A DNA stretch of 64,000 nt from Tetrahymena elliotti 4EA (taxonomy: Eukaryota > Ciliophora > Oligohymenophorea > Hymenostomatida > Tetrahymenidae), in the NCBI GenBank assembly GCA_000231825.2, contig JH720312.1, forward strand, positions 1,228,552 through 1,292,551. Direction: 5' to 3'. Positions within the stretch are counted from its first letter, which is position 1, and each line of letters opens with the position of its first letter. The notes under the pieces were generated by a model that saw nothing but the letters and a program-made list of their open reading frames with translations, was not told the DNA's origin and made no database searches. This document shows positions 1 to 11,500 of the stretch, in pieces. Both the position numbers and the translations under genes were made by a program.

Positions 1-135
1 CAAGTTAGCTTAACTTATTTCAAGGAAGTTGAAGAGTTTGAGCCATATATGGAGAATTTCCTCTTTTAAGGATTATAAAGAAAAGAGTGGAGTAAATAAA
101 TCTACACTAAAGAAAAGAATTTGTTTAAATATTGA
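1..135 (+). CDS. C-terminal end of an unknown protein (partial, starts before the window)
   Basis: An open frame runs from base 1 to a TGA at 133-135 and encodes the last 44 residues of a protein whose start lies outside the window. TAA and TAG inside it are read as glutamine. The fragment is rich in charged and aromatic residues (for example YFKEVEEFEPYMENF) and shows no motif I can name. The base composition is clearly less AT-rich than the following 280 bases, which supports coding. The next gene starts at 418 on the same strand, with only AT-rich DNA between. Confidence 0.6.
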
Positions 136-417
136 AACAATTTATAAATTGATAAAATTATATTTAATCCAGTGATTTTGAGACCTAATTTTTTATAAAT
201 AAGAGTTGCAGTAACTCATTTATTAATTAGTAAATGTTATTATATTTATTTTTAATTTGCTTTTTTGATTGAATAATTGAAAACAAAAAACTTTACTGGC
301 AGATTTTATATTTTTAAATGTTTTTATTTGTTATTTTTGTGACAGACAATCTTATTCAAATTAAAAAAAATAGTTAAAAAAACATTAATTGAATTGCATA
401 GAATTTTAAAACTAAAT

Positions 418-3360
418 ATGTACAAATTTTTACCTATTTTTTAATCTAAGAAATTGGAGAGCTAGTATTGTAGCATTTAGAACTAACAAATCAGAATCTT
501 TTTTCTTTTTCTAACTATAGTTGAGATCATAAATTATATTTACGCCTTTTCAAAATTAATTAATGAAGGAGTTGTTAATGCAAGGCTACTATCGTCATAT
601 ATTACAATAGCTTTAACATACATAATCATCTTGTGCTTAATTATTAGAAAACATAATTTAGGAATTTATTTGATGCCTCTTCTAGCTTGTCTAAAACCAT
701 TTTTTAGATGGATTAGCAATAAAGAAAACTTAACAATGAATAAATCTTCTGATTACTTTATAGGAATAATTAATATTATGGAATTCTTTGCACATCTTTA
801 ATCTTCTAATTACTTTTATAAAATATTTTGTGTAGTTTGCTATGTTTCATAAGATATTGCTTTAAATATAAGTTTAAGTAGTGACAGGGTAATATATCTC
901 GCTTTGGCCTCAGTATTTTTTATATTTTTAGTAAACTCCTACATGACTGATAGGAAATAGAGGTAAATGTTTCTGGATAATCAAAAGTTATTTATGTGGC
1001 ACTAGTTAATAGATAAACAAAGTAAAACTAACTTCTTTGTAGCTAAATATTCAAATAACAATGAAAAAACAAAGTTTTTAGAAGAAAAAAGCTCAATCCA
1101 GATGTATTTTATCAATAAATAAGCTTCACAATCATTCTAGTGTAATACTCAAGAAAAATTTAATGCATTTTTAGATAGAATTATCATATAGGAAGAGGAA
1201 GATATGATTGATGATTTCTTTAAAAGTAGATCTATTAGTGAAAAAACAAGTTCAAATATTTTTTTAAATAGGCATAAGAGTATATCCAATAAAAAGACTT
1301 TGCTTTATGTTTGTTAATAACTCATATAACAAAAATAGAAGTAAGCTTATGAATAATTTAATTCAGTTATTTCTCCAGCACAAGAACTTCTAGGCATAAT
1401 TATTCCTGAAAAGTAAAACTAGACGTAGAATTAAATTCCTTAAGAGGTTATTTAATAATAGAATAATGGCCAATAGAGTAGTTAACCAGTTGATTTTAAA
1501 TCTTAAATTGTTTAAATTAAGCTATTTTATTACAACTTATTAGATGAATATATTATTATTTAGATTGATGAAGAAGATTACAAGATAAAAGCTAAAAAAC
1601 AAAAGGAAGAACAAAAGCTGGCTCTTTCTTTTAGAGATAATTTAACATATTACATGAAAGAATAACTAGAATTTATTATATAATCTTTAAAAGTTGATTT
1701 TGAAAAATTTAAAAAGCTTGAAAGCTATAAAGTAATAATGAATAATCTATATAGAATGAAATAAAATTAATCAAATATTATTGTTGCTTTGACAGATATT
1801 AGCAATCTAGTACCCTACGAAGCATAACAAATTAACCTTAAATCTCTAATAACATCTTTACTCAACTTATTTTCTATCAACATCAATAATTAAGCTTCTT
1901 TTTCTCCTGAGATTTTAAATTTTAAGCTAAAAAATGAAAACATTTAATCCTCATAGTATTGGCTGAATCATATTTTATTTAATTTAATGTAAAACTGTAA
2001 ACAACATGGCTTAAAAGATGGCTAGATTCAAGTCAAAATTTAATAAGATGAGTTGGATGATAATTTGATAAATATTGATATCATAAATTAATTGAGTCAA
2101 TCTAATCTTGAGAAATAGTTAAATTAAATTAAAGAAATGACTAATATCTAAACTTCAGAAGATTTATTTAAACATTTTTATCAAAAATAAATTGCTATTT
2201 ACAGTAAAATATCTCAAAATTTACTAAAAAGGTAATTCAAAAACAATTCGGTTTTTTCACCTTCAGCTAATCCTAAAGACATGTTGAAGTCATAGTTAAG
2301 ATATACTCTAGGTATTTATGTTAGTCGTCTTTCACTAAAAAGAATTGGACCTAATGGGTTGATTAATTATTCGATATCAGATTTCCAAAATAAGTAGTCC
2401 TTGGTAGCTTCATTTTAGATTTATAAAGACATAGCGCTGTTGCATGAATAAGAAAAAGAAAATTTTACTTAGTTATTTGGAAGAAATTCAATTTTAGTAA
2501 ATAAAGATTTATAGCAAGCCTTTACAAGTTGCATAATACAATAATTTGCAACTAATAATAATATTAACATAAGTAAGAATGAACAAAGCAATCTACTACC
2601 TTCTTAGGAAAGTAAGAAATAGGATTTTAATTAGTAAAAAATCTAAGATTACATTTAATATATATCTAGAGAAAACTAATTGAATAATAATTTGAAGCTT
2701 AATAGAAACAAAAGCGATATTAAAGAGGAAGATGAAGGAGAAGAAGATAAAGACTAAATTGATAATGCTTTTGTTTAAAATAAGGTTGAAGATGAAGAAG
2801 AGATTAATCCTTTAAATTAACAATATAATAACTCTACTTCAATAAATGTGATTTAAAGTTAAGCTAATATGAGAGTAAGCTTGTTCTAAAATAAAAATAA
2901 AAGTCTTTTCTTTAGAGATGTTATTTAATCAGAAAAAATTATTGAGAAGACTAATGAGGATGGCTTTATTTTAAATTCTGATGAATAAAGTAATAAGAAT
3001 TCTTTAACTTAAAGTGGGTTAATAGGCGAATATAATGATAATTCTGAAATCCAAAGAAGTTAAGTTAAAGAACAATAAAACTATAAATTTAAGTTAAATA
3101 AAAATACTAGTATTCTTGACACAATAGCTGATGAATAAATTGATTAAGCAGCGATTTCTAAATTAGGATCTCAGCTTATTACTAATAGAGAAAGTATTTT
3201 AATGAAAAATTAAAATGGTAGACTCACATATAGGACCAATGCAGTTGAAATATGTTAAGTAGAAAATTAAATTAATTTACATACACCTACTATTGTGCAA
3301 GAAAAGTAACCTTTCATACTGGATGAAGGTGAAATTTCTTTGCTGCAGAAAGATTATTGA
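418..3360 (+). CDS. Multi-pass membrane protein with degenerate histidine-kinase ATPase region
   Basis: Single-exon gene of 980 residues, ATG at 418, TGA at 3358-3360; an in-frame TGA at about 340 limits the start. Residues about 20-180 contain several hydrophobic segments, for example RIFFLFLTIVEIINYIYAF and VIYLALASVFFIFLVNSYM. Residues about 514-541 (ILFNLMQNCKQHG...GQIQVKI) resemble the N box of HATPase_c domains. Residues about 632-655 (LGIYVSRLSLKRIGPNG...INYSIS) resemble the G2 box and following strand of histidine kinases. I cannot find a clear H box with a phospho-accepting histidine, nor a receiver domain. The C-terminal 300 residues are Gln/Asn-rich and acidic. I infer a kinase-derived, possibly non-catalytic membrane sensor. 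Family membership rests on visual motif matching only. Confidence 0.75.
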
Positions 3361-3944
3361 TTAAATTACAATTCTTTATTTCAACAAACAAACAAGATAT
3401 TATCATTCAAAGAATATTTTTTTAATATCTATTGTAAAGTTTTATCTTTATTTCAATCAAATTTCTAGAGTATTATGATTCTTTCAACTAATATAATCAT
3501 TCAATTTTATATTATCCTTATTTTATTTATTTTAACTACTTTGAATATTTCATAATATTAATTTTATTTTTAAAATATTTTAAATTTACCCTAAAATAAT
3601 TTAATATTAATCTTCGAGTATTTTTAAATATTTAAATATTTAACTTTTTAGAAAGAATAACCAATTTATGTAGAGACTTCGAAAAGATTGAAGATAAATA
3701 AAAAAAGTGAGGGTATATGTAATAAAAGATAAACAAATTAATAACTTTTTATATTAAATTGATTAGTGATAGTTTTTGATATTTACAATTTAATAATATA
3801 TTATATTTTGTAATCTATATTTTTAATTTAAAAGAAACACAAAGCATTAATTATTTATCAAAGACAACACAATAGTATATTAAAAAAGCACAAAAATAGT
3901 CTTTTTAAAACCTTTTGCTTGATTAGTAAGTAACTTGCAAGAAT
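3361..3944. other. Intergenic AT-rich spacer
   Basis: About 580 bases of very AT-rich DNA between two genes in the same orientation. It holds poly-A and poly-T runs and no convincing exon, so it probably carries the 3' UTR of the first gene and the promoter of the next. Confidence 0.6.
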
Positions 3945-6425
3945 ATGAACAAGCTGCTCTCTAAACATAAGCAACTTAATGAGCTTATTCAATAAATTTC
4001 TAAGATGTTTACTACTAAGAGTGGAATATAGCATATCATTTAAATAATAATATTTGAAATAGTTAGAAGAAAATTACCAGCTGTGGCTAGACTATTATAA
4101 TCTTACTTATTTGGAAGTAAAGTATTTGTAAAAGTTAGTGAAAGTAAAGATATAAAATCTAATATTGGTTTAGGAAAAGGGTAAAAGGAAGATGAGGAAG
4201 AAATAGAAGAAAAAGATTAAGATAGTAGATATTAGTCAAGCTTTATAGATAATAAAGATAAATTAAAAAAAGTTGTGAAAGAGATTATGAGTTCGTTCTT
4301 TAAGCAAAACTGGAGGGATATAGCATAGCATATACAGGATGAAGTCGAGTATCATTTTAATATAGAGAAATTGTAAAATGATATAGTTTAGAATTTAAAC
4401 ATAGAAAAAAAATAAAATTAACTTGAAACTTTAAAAAAAGAGGTATTTTCATTTCTTCCTTTTAGTATCGTCACAAGTACCCTTCTTATTTGCACTGAAT
4501 TTTTGAGAGAAGTTTTGAAAAAAAAATATGAGCTATCTTTAAAAACTGATTATCCTTCTCTTCATGACCCTTAAGAGATAACCAATTAGATACTTAATGA
4601 TTTTTTTGAGTAAATTAACTTGGTAGGACTTAAAAATGTTAAGGCATATGTCAAATAAAAACTCACAAAAAATTTACAAGATTTATCTTTGCAAGAATCT
4701 TTTCACATTGAAAAAATCTTTAAAGAATTAGATGAATATGTTTTGGATATTTTAAAATCAAATAATTCTTGCTTGAAGAAACCAGCTGATCATAAAAAGA
4801 GAAGTTCTATGACTCTATTTAGAAATAATAGAAGAAGGAACACATCAAATCATTCAATTAATTTTTCAGAGTACAATGATACACAGTATCAAGAAAATGG
4901 AATGCCTACCTTAAATTTACATCATTTAATTACTCAAAGAAGCAACTCAGATGGAGGCAATAAATAAGCTGCAAATAGTAAGAATAGTGCTTTACTACCT
5001 CATGATTAGCCTGTATTAACTCCTCATTCTAAGTTAGATTTAATATACTTATTTTTAGGTGATATCAGTGAAAACAAAATATTAACTGATACTGAATCTA
5101 TTGAAAAGCATATTGAAATTGCAGATTGTAGATGTAGAGAGTAACGTTATTAACCTTCATTGTAATGTATACCTGAAGCAGAAGATGATGGATATGAGTC
5201 AGATAGATCTGATTAACATCCTTCTAGAAATATTAGGAAAGGTAGTGGAATGAGTTCTCATGATTATCGCCATTCTTAAAAATCAAGCACCCACCATAAG
5301 CCAAATCACAACTTTAATTAAGTAGAAGAAAGTAGAAGAATTAGGAAATATAGTGATGGAATAAGCAAAAATTAAGAGGAATTTATGTCGAAAAAAGAAA
5401 AGTATAAGGATGATTATGATGAAGAAGAAGATGATGAGGATGATGAAGAGAACGGTTATACAAAAAATGATTAATTTTTGTTGGAATTAAAAGGATCTAA
5501 GAAAAGCATGAAAAAAAATTTAATAGAGTAGCATCATCAATTACATTAACAATCAAAAAAGGAATAATATTTTATTTAAAATGATTAAGGTTATCGTAAT
5601 TAGCATAGTAGCTATGATAATGGATCTCCTATCAAAGTCAATAAAATGAATCTAGCAAAATTTAATGTTTAATATGATAATAATTCTAACTTTGATCTTA
5701 AAAAATAGCTAAAATAGAATGAGGAAGAAGATTTAGTTAATTTAAAGGAATTAAATTTCAAAAATAGATACTTATCATAAGTTGATGGAGATGAAGAAGA
5801 TTATTTACCTATTACTAATTCATAAAAAAAGAATAGATTATAAAATCCAAACTATTCATAAAAATAAGATGATATATCACTTGATTAAGGACTTTTAAAT
5901 AAGAACAATAGCTCAAGCTTGAAAGGAGCTTTTGACACTTAAGAATTTCTTTCTAGTGACCAAGAAAGTAGTGTTATTTTAGATGAAGAAGAAATTATAG
6001 AAAATCGTTAAAGACTCACCCATTTCTTGCAAAGCTTATGCTATGAAGCACTTGAAATTCTTGAAAGTGCAAATTTTCAAACATATCTATATTATGCAAT
6101 ATTATTTTAATACAAAAAATTCAAAAACCGCTTTCGCATTTATATTTATGAAAATAATCAACCAAAAAATATTATACTAATGAATTTAATTAGATAAATA
6201 TATACTATTACACAAGAGCATTTCTTATCTCCAGATGCTTAAGAAAAATGTGAAACAGTCTATTCGAAATATAAAAAAGAAATAGAAAATATAATAAATA
6301 ATAATATAAAAAATCCTCCTTCTTAACAAATGTAGATAATTCAAAGAATATTTGAAGAAATTGATTAAAGCATTACAATAAGAGAATCTTTTGAAGAGCT
6401 TACTCTCTTCTTTATGGAAAGCTGA
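3945..6425 (+). CDS. Unknown acidic, Gln/Asn-rich protein, 826 residues
   Basis: One uninterrupted ciliate-code frame from ATG 3945 to TGA 6423-6425, no introns. The N-terminal 280 residues look globular, mixing hydrophobic and charged residues (SIVTSTLLICTEFLREVLKK). Residues about 290-620 are low complexity with Ser, Asn, Gln, His and long acidic runs (DYDEEEDDEDDEE near nt 5417-5450). The last 150 residues become regular again, with helix-like patterns (FLQSLCYEALEILESANFQT). I do not recognise the family. The layout of two ordered ends joined by a charged linker suggests a scaffold or regulatory protein, but this is only inference. The start codon is preceded by A-rich sequence, as in neighbouring genes. 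Confidence 0.75.
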
Positions 6426-8539
6426 ATAATGTTAATATAAATATTAATCTCTAATTAACAGACTTCTAAAATAAGTTAGACAATAAAGTAAAATATCTCA
6501 TCCATTCTTAAATAAATCATTTTCAATAAAAAATAATAAATTTCATCATTATTTAAATAATCTACCTATTCTGTTTCTCTTTCAATTTGTTTCATTATTA
6601 TTATTTATTTTTTTAAATTAAAATATGTATTAAAATTTCATTTTTATTAATTTAATATTTGGATTAAAAAACTTTTTTGGTTGATTTTAACAATTTTCTA
6701 TATAATGTATAACCTTGATATTTGATCAAGTTATTCAAATTTTAATAAATTTTTAATATTTGAGAAAATTTCAAATTTTTATTGCAATAAAATATTTTCT
6801 ATTTCTTACTTCGAATAGTATTTTGGTTAGTATTAGAAAGATTCGCAAATTATTTTTTTATTTTAGAATATAAATTTACCAGTTAGTAAATTTAAAAACT
6901 ATTTTTACATTTTTAAAAGAGGCAACATTTAGAGATTAGGTTTTTTAAAGATAATTAAATTAATAAAATTACCTCAAATCCATCTATAAGTTTAAATATG
7001 AAGATAGATCAAAGCTTAGTAACTGTTAATTATTAAATGTTATATATATTTGGCTCAAAGAAATTTTGGGTACATCAGTGATACTTGAAAAATATTTTAT
7101 GTTTTACATAAAATTGAATATGATTTAATAATAAAGAAAAAAATTCTAAATTTTTAACTATTTCTGACAACACTTCAAATACAATATTTTAATGAGAAAC
7201 AAATGAATTAAATTGTTAAGATTCTAAAATAAGAATTTAACTATTTTATTTTTTATTTTAAAATTTCTCAAATTTACTTTTTACGCAAAAATGGACAAAA
7301 AATTGAAAAGTCAATATGAACAAGCTAAGCTCAATTTACTCTTATTTGTTCTCTTAAATTTTATTTTATTAATATGGTTTGATTATAAGTATCTTAATAT
7401 AAATAAAATTAGAAACTTAGATCAACTTTCTTTATGAAATAGAAAATAATCTAATCAATAAAATTATGCAGTCTTTTTTATATTTCAGATAATTAACTAA
7501 CACGTTTAAACTGTTTCAGCAATTCAAAATCAATTACAGAATCAAATTAAATTTTGAGAAATATAATATCAAGATAAAAAAAACTTCATGAATTAAATTT
7601 TTAATAAAATAAATTAATAGATTTTCACTACTAAAATATTATTTTAAACTCAAGTAAGTAGATTTTTATTGATTTTAAGATTAATTTATCTTACAAAAAG
7701 TTTTAATTTTAAAAAAATACCAACTTTCTTTAGCATCCAGATACTTAAACAAATAAGTGTAATCTAAATTTATTTAATTAAATATTTTAGCTTACAAGAT
7801 AATTTCATTGCATACAAATTTCCAGAAAATTTTAAAATATAAATTAAGAAACTTCTCTTGATACTTTTATTTTCATCATTATCATTTCTTGATTCATGAT
7901 TATCTTCTTTCCATAGTTTTTCTTCTATATCAAGAATAATTAAAAATTTAAAAAATCAAATATTACCTTATCATTTTTATCAAAAAATAATTTTTAAATA
8001 TAAATGGTAGAAATCTAAATGAAATAGAAAATTCTAAATTTTGCTATTTTATATTTTCTTTACTAGAAACTTAACAAATACTCTTGAGAAATTTAAGACA
8101 TATTTTGTTTTTTTAATAAAATGTTTTCTTAAAACTGTTGAATACGATAAATAAATATAAAATGGATAACAAACATGGTTAAAAAACGATTCTTCATTAA
8201 CATATGAATCAATTAAAACTTATGAAGAGATATAAAAGAAATTAAAGAAGTGCCTTTAAAAATTGTAAGCTAATTTTATTTTTTTAATTGTAATCTCTAT
8301 TTAAAATAGCTAATAGATTTGTTACCACTAGATTTGTAAGAATTTCCGATAGCTTGCTTTTATATATTTTTAAAATCTGTGGATAATAAAATCTTTAGCC
8401 CCTTAGTGAGCAAAGAAGTTAAAGTCTAAACAATTCAATTATAAGTATAATTTAAAGAAAAAATTTAATTTCTTGATTTCTGAAAAATAAATAATAATAA
8501 ACTTAACTTTTGTTCATAAATGAAAATATTGTAAATAAA
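6426..8539. other. Long AT-rich region, possible unresolved 5' exons of the next gene
   Basis: Two kilobases with no gene I can establish. It contains a 48-residue frame with a hydrophobic helix (7291-7437, MDKKLKSQYEQ...), a readable stretch around 7700-7900 without an ATG, and a 104-residue frame at 8162-8476. With TGA as the only stop, frames of this size arise by chance. The Cys-rich gene downstream lacks a clear signal peptide, so one of these stretches could hold its first exon, but none joins in phase without forcing. Confidence 0.4.
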
Positions 8540-11500
8540 ATGGCTTTTAATTACTTAAATATTTATTCAGACTGCTTTTCTTTAAAGTAAACTTTATTAA
8601 ATAAACTTTCCTTAAAAATTATTTACTTAATAGATGATGTTAATATCTAAATGATCGATAGATAAAATTTGAATGCTTCAACCTTAAACATAAATTAATT
8701 TATTTGTGAAAAAGTCACAAATACTGAGTTTTAGAATAACTATTTTGGATCATTCTAGTGTGGAAAATCTGTAAACGCTAACCCAGCTAAAGATATTCCT
8801 GTATTTTAATATAGTACTACAATACCTCATTACTAAAGAAGCATTAGAACAGATATGGTCTATATGGAGAGTGGAAGCTCAAAAGCTATAATTGTAATAA
8901 AACCAGATGACTAAGCCGAAGTTAGTGTTACATTAAATTCAGCAAATACAAGACTATAAGTAGATTGCACTGATAAAGGTTAGAATTCAAATGATGATGA
9001 TATAGATTAATTTTATAGAAGTAAATATTTCATTTAAAAATTATTCCATATTTCATATTATTTCCAATAAAATTTAATATACTGACTTATAAGCTGCAAA
9101 AATTTTAACTGAAAATAATGATTAGCACTAAAGAATTTTTATTAAAATAAAAACCTATTCTACCTTAAATTATTTTTTATTGAGTATTTTAAATTTTATT
9201 ATGGAATTCTGCTAATAAGCAGGGATTAACATTTTATAAATATCAAAATATTCTAATTTATATTTTGTAAAAAATAAAAAGTTTCTATTACATATTAAAA
9301 ACAATCTATAAATACTATAAGACTTGCCTTTGATTCCACCTGTAGTAGTTCAAAAGATCCAATCTCAAGATTGAGAATTTCAGGAATTTAAATTAATATT
9401 AGTCCTTGCCATCCCTCATGCTAAACTTGTAATGGTCCATTAGAAAATAATTGCTTATCCTGTTCTGTTACCTCTGGAGCAACATTATCTGGTGGTAAAT
9501 GCTCTTGTAATGATTAAACAAATGTGATTCAATATGGAGTATGTTAGAAAACTTGTGATGCAGCTCAATTTTTATTTTAAAGTAACAAAATATGTGTTTT
9601 TATTCCAAACTGCTAATAAAATAATGGTTCATAATGCTAGAAGTGTAATAGTGGATTTTTTTTAGCAGATGGTCTATGTTATTCTAATTGCCCTGCAGGT
9701 TATTTAGTATTACCTGACAATAAATGCTCACATAAATTTGCAAATATTAATGGTAAAAAAATTACTTAATTCTTTTTTCTTTAAGTTCAAAAATATTTGT
9801 TAAAAGTCCAAAAATTTTAAGAGATTTAATCAATTCACTTTTTTGAAAATAAAAATTAATAATAAAGGTTAGTAATATGTTACGGGTCTTTTGTATGATG
9901 ATTTTTCAATGATATCTATTTCTAAATTGGGAGTTGTGATGTCTAACTATCTTCAATAGAATTCTGAACAATCTTAATATTCACGCTGTAATAAAGTTAA
10001 TTATTTAGGAGGCTTTTTTATTAACTAGATGAATACTACAATAACTTTCCCACAGATTACTAACACCTATAAGTAAGTTAGTGTTTCTTTTAAATATATT
10101 TTTGTGGATTATGAATCAACAGGAGATTCTGGAGTTACAGTTGAAGTAATTATAGGTTCCTAGTCTGCTAAAGATCAAATTTTAACAACTAAGACTGGGT
10201 AAATCAATATCTGTGGATTAAGTAAAATAGATATCGTTGGTGTATATGAAAAAATTTTTGAATTACCCTAAGTCGGAAACTTTATTGTGAAAATAACTAA
10301 TTAAAATAAAAATTCAAATTTTAGTTCAAGTTCATAATCTAGAAATGAGCATGCTTACTTTGGAATAAGAGAAATAGATGTATTTGGGTTTGATGTAAAT
10401 AATTATCTTATTTTCATAATACTTTTAAATCAAATTTTTTTTACTAAAAAAGTGTAAAATAGAATATTGCTTAACATGCTCAGGTTTGAGTTGTTCAAAA
10501 TGCATTGATGGATATTTTTTACAATCTAATACTTGCTAGACATGTAAATCTTCATGTGCAACATGCAGTAATGCTACATCATGCTCTACATGCAGAGCAA
10601 ATTTTACTTATAATATTTCCACTAATGAATGCGTTTGCAATGAAGGATATTACTTATCAAATAATGATTGCTTAAAATGTACAAATAATTTATGTAAAAC
10701 ATGTCTACCAGCTACTCCCTCTACATGTACTTCATGTCTTTCTCCTAAAGTATTAGGTTTAAATAAGTAATGCTTAGATAAATGCCCATCAGGATAATAT
10801 GTAGATGCAAATTAATCTTGCTAAACTTGTTCAAATACAAGTTGTTTAACATGTGATCCTTTGAAACCTTCAAAATGCTTAACCTGTAGTTCACCAAATT
10901 TTTTAATTAATGAAAACTGTGAGCTTAAATGCCCAGAAAAATACTATGAAAATACTACTTTGAGACAGTGTATTGCTTGCTCAGATCCCACTTGTAAGAA
11001 ATGTAATCCTGCTCCTGATAATAAATGCACTGAATGTTATGCTCCTAAAGTTTTGTAAAATGGTAAATGCTTAGATACTTGTGGCAATGGTTATTACTTA
11101 AATATATCAAATTAAAGCTGTCTTAGTTGTTCAGGTATATGCAAAGAATGCTAGCCATAAAATCCATCATTTTGTATAAGTTGTTACCCTCCTCTAGTTC
11201 CTAATGCCGGAACCTGCGATAGTTCTTGTGGCAATAAAAAATATTAGGATTCTAATGGAGTTTGTTAAAATTGCCAAAACAGCAGTTGTCTTTTATGTGA
11301 CCAAAATTCTCCTGATAAATGCCTTTCTTGTGATGGAAGTAATTACTTATATAATGGTAATTGTGTTCCAGATTGTATTGATTAAGGAACATATAAAAAT
11401 GATACTGATAAAGAATGTAAAAACTGTCCTGATTCTAATTGTTTATAGTGTGATCAAAATAATCCTAGCTTTTGTTAAAAATGTGCAGCACCTACAGGTC

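Noticed and set aside
8162..8476. 104-residue plus-strand frame ahead of the Cys-rich gene
   Set aside because: With TGA as the only stop, frames of 100 codons are common by chance. It does not connect in phase with the next exon.
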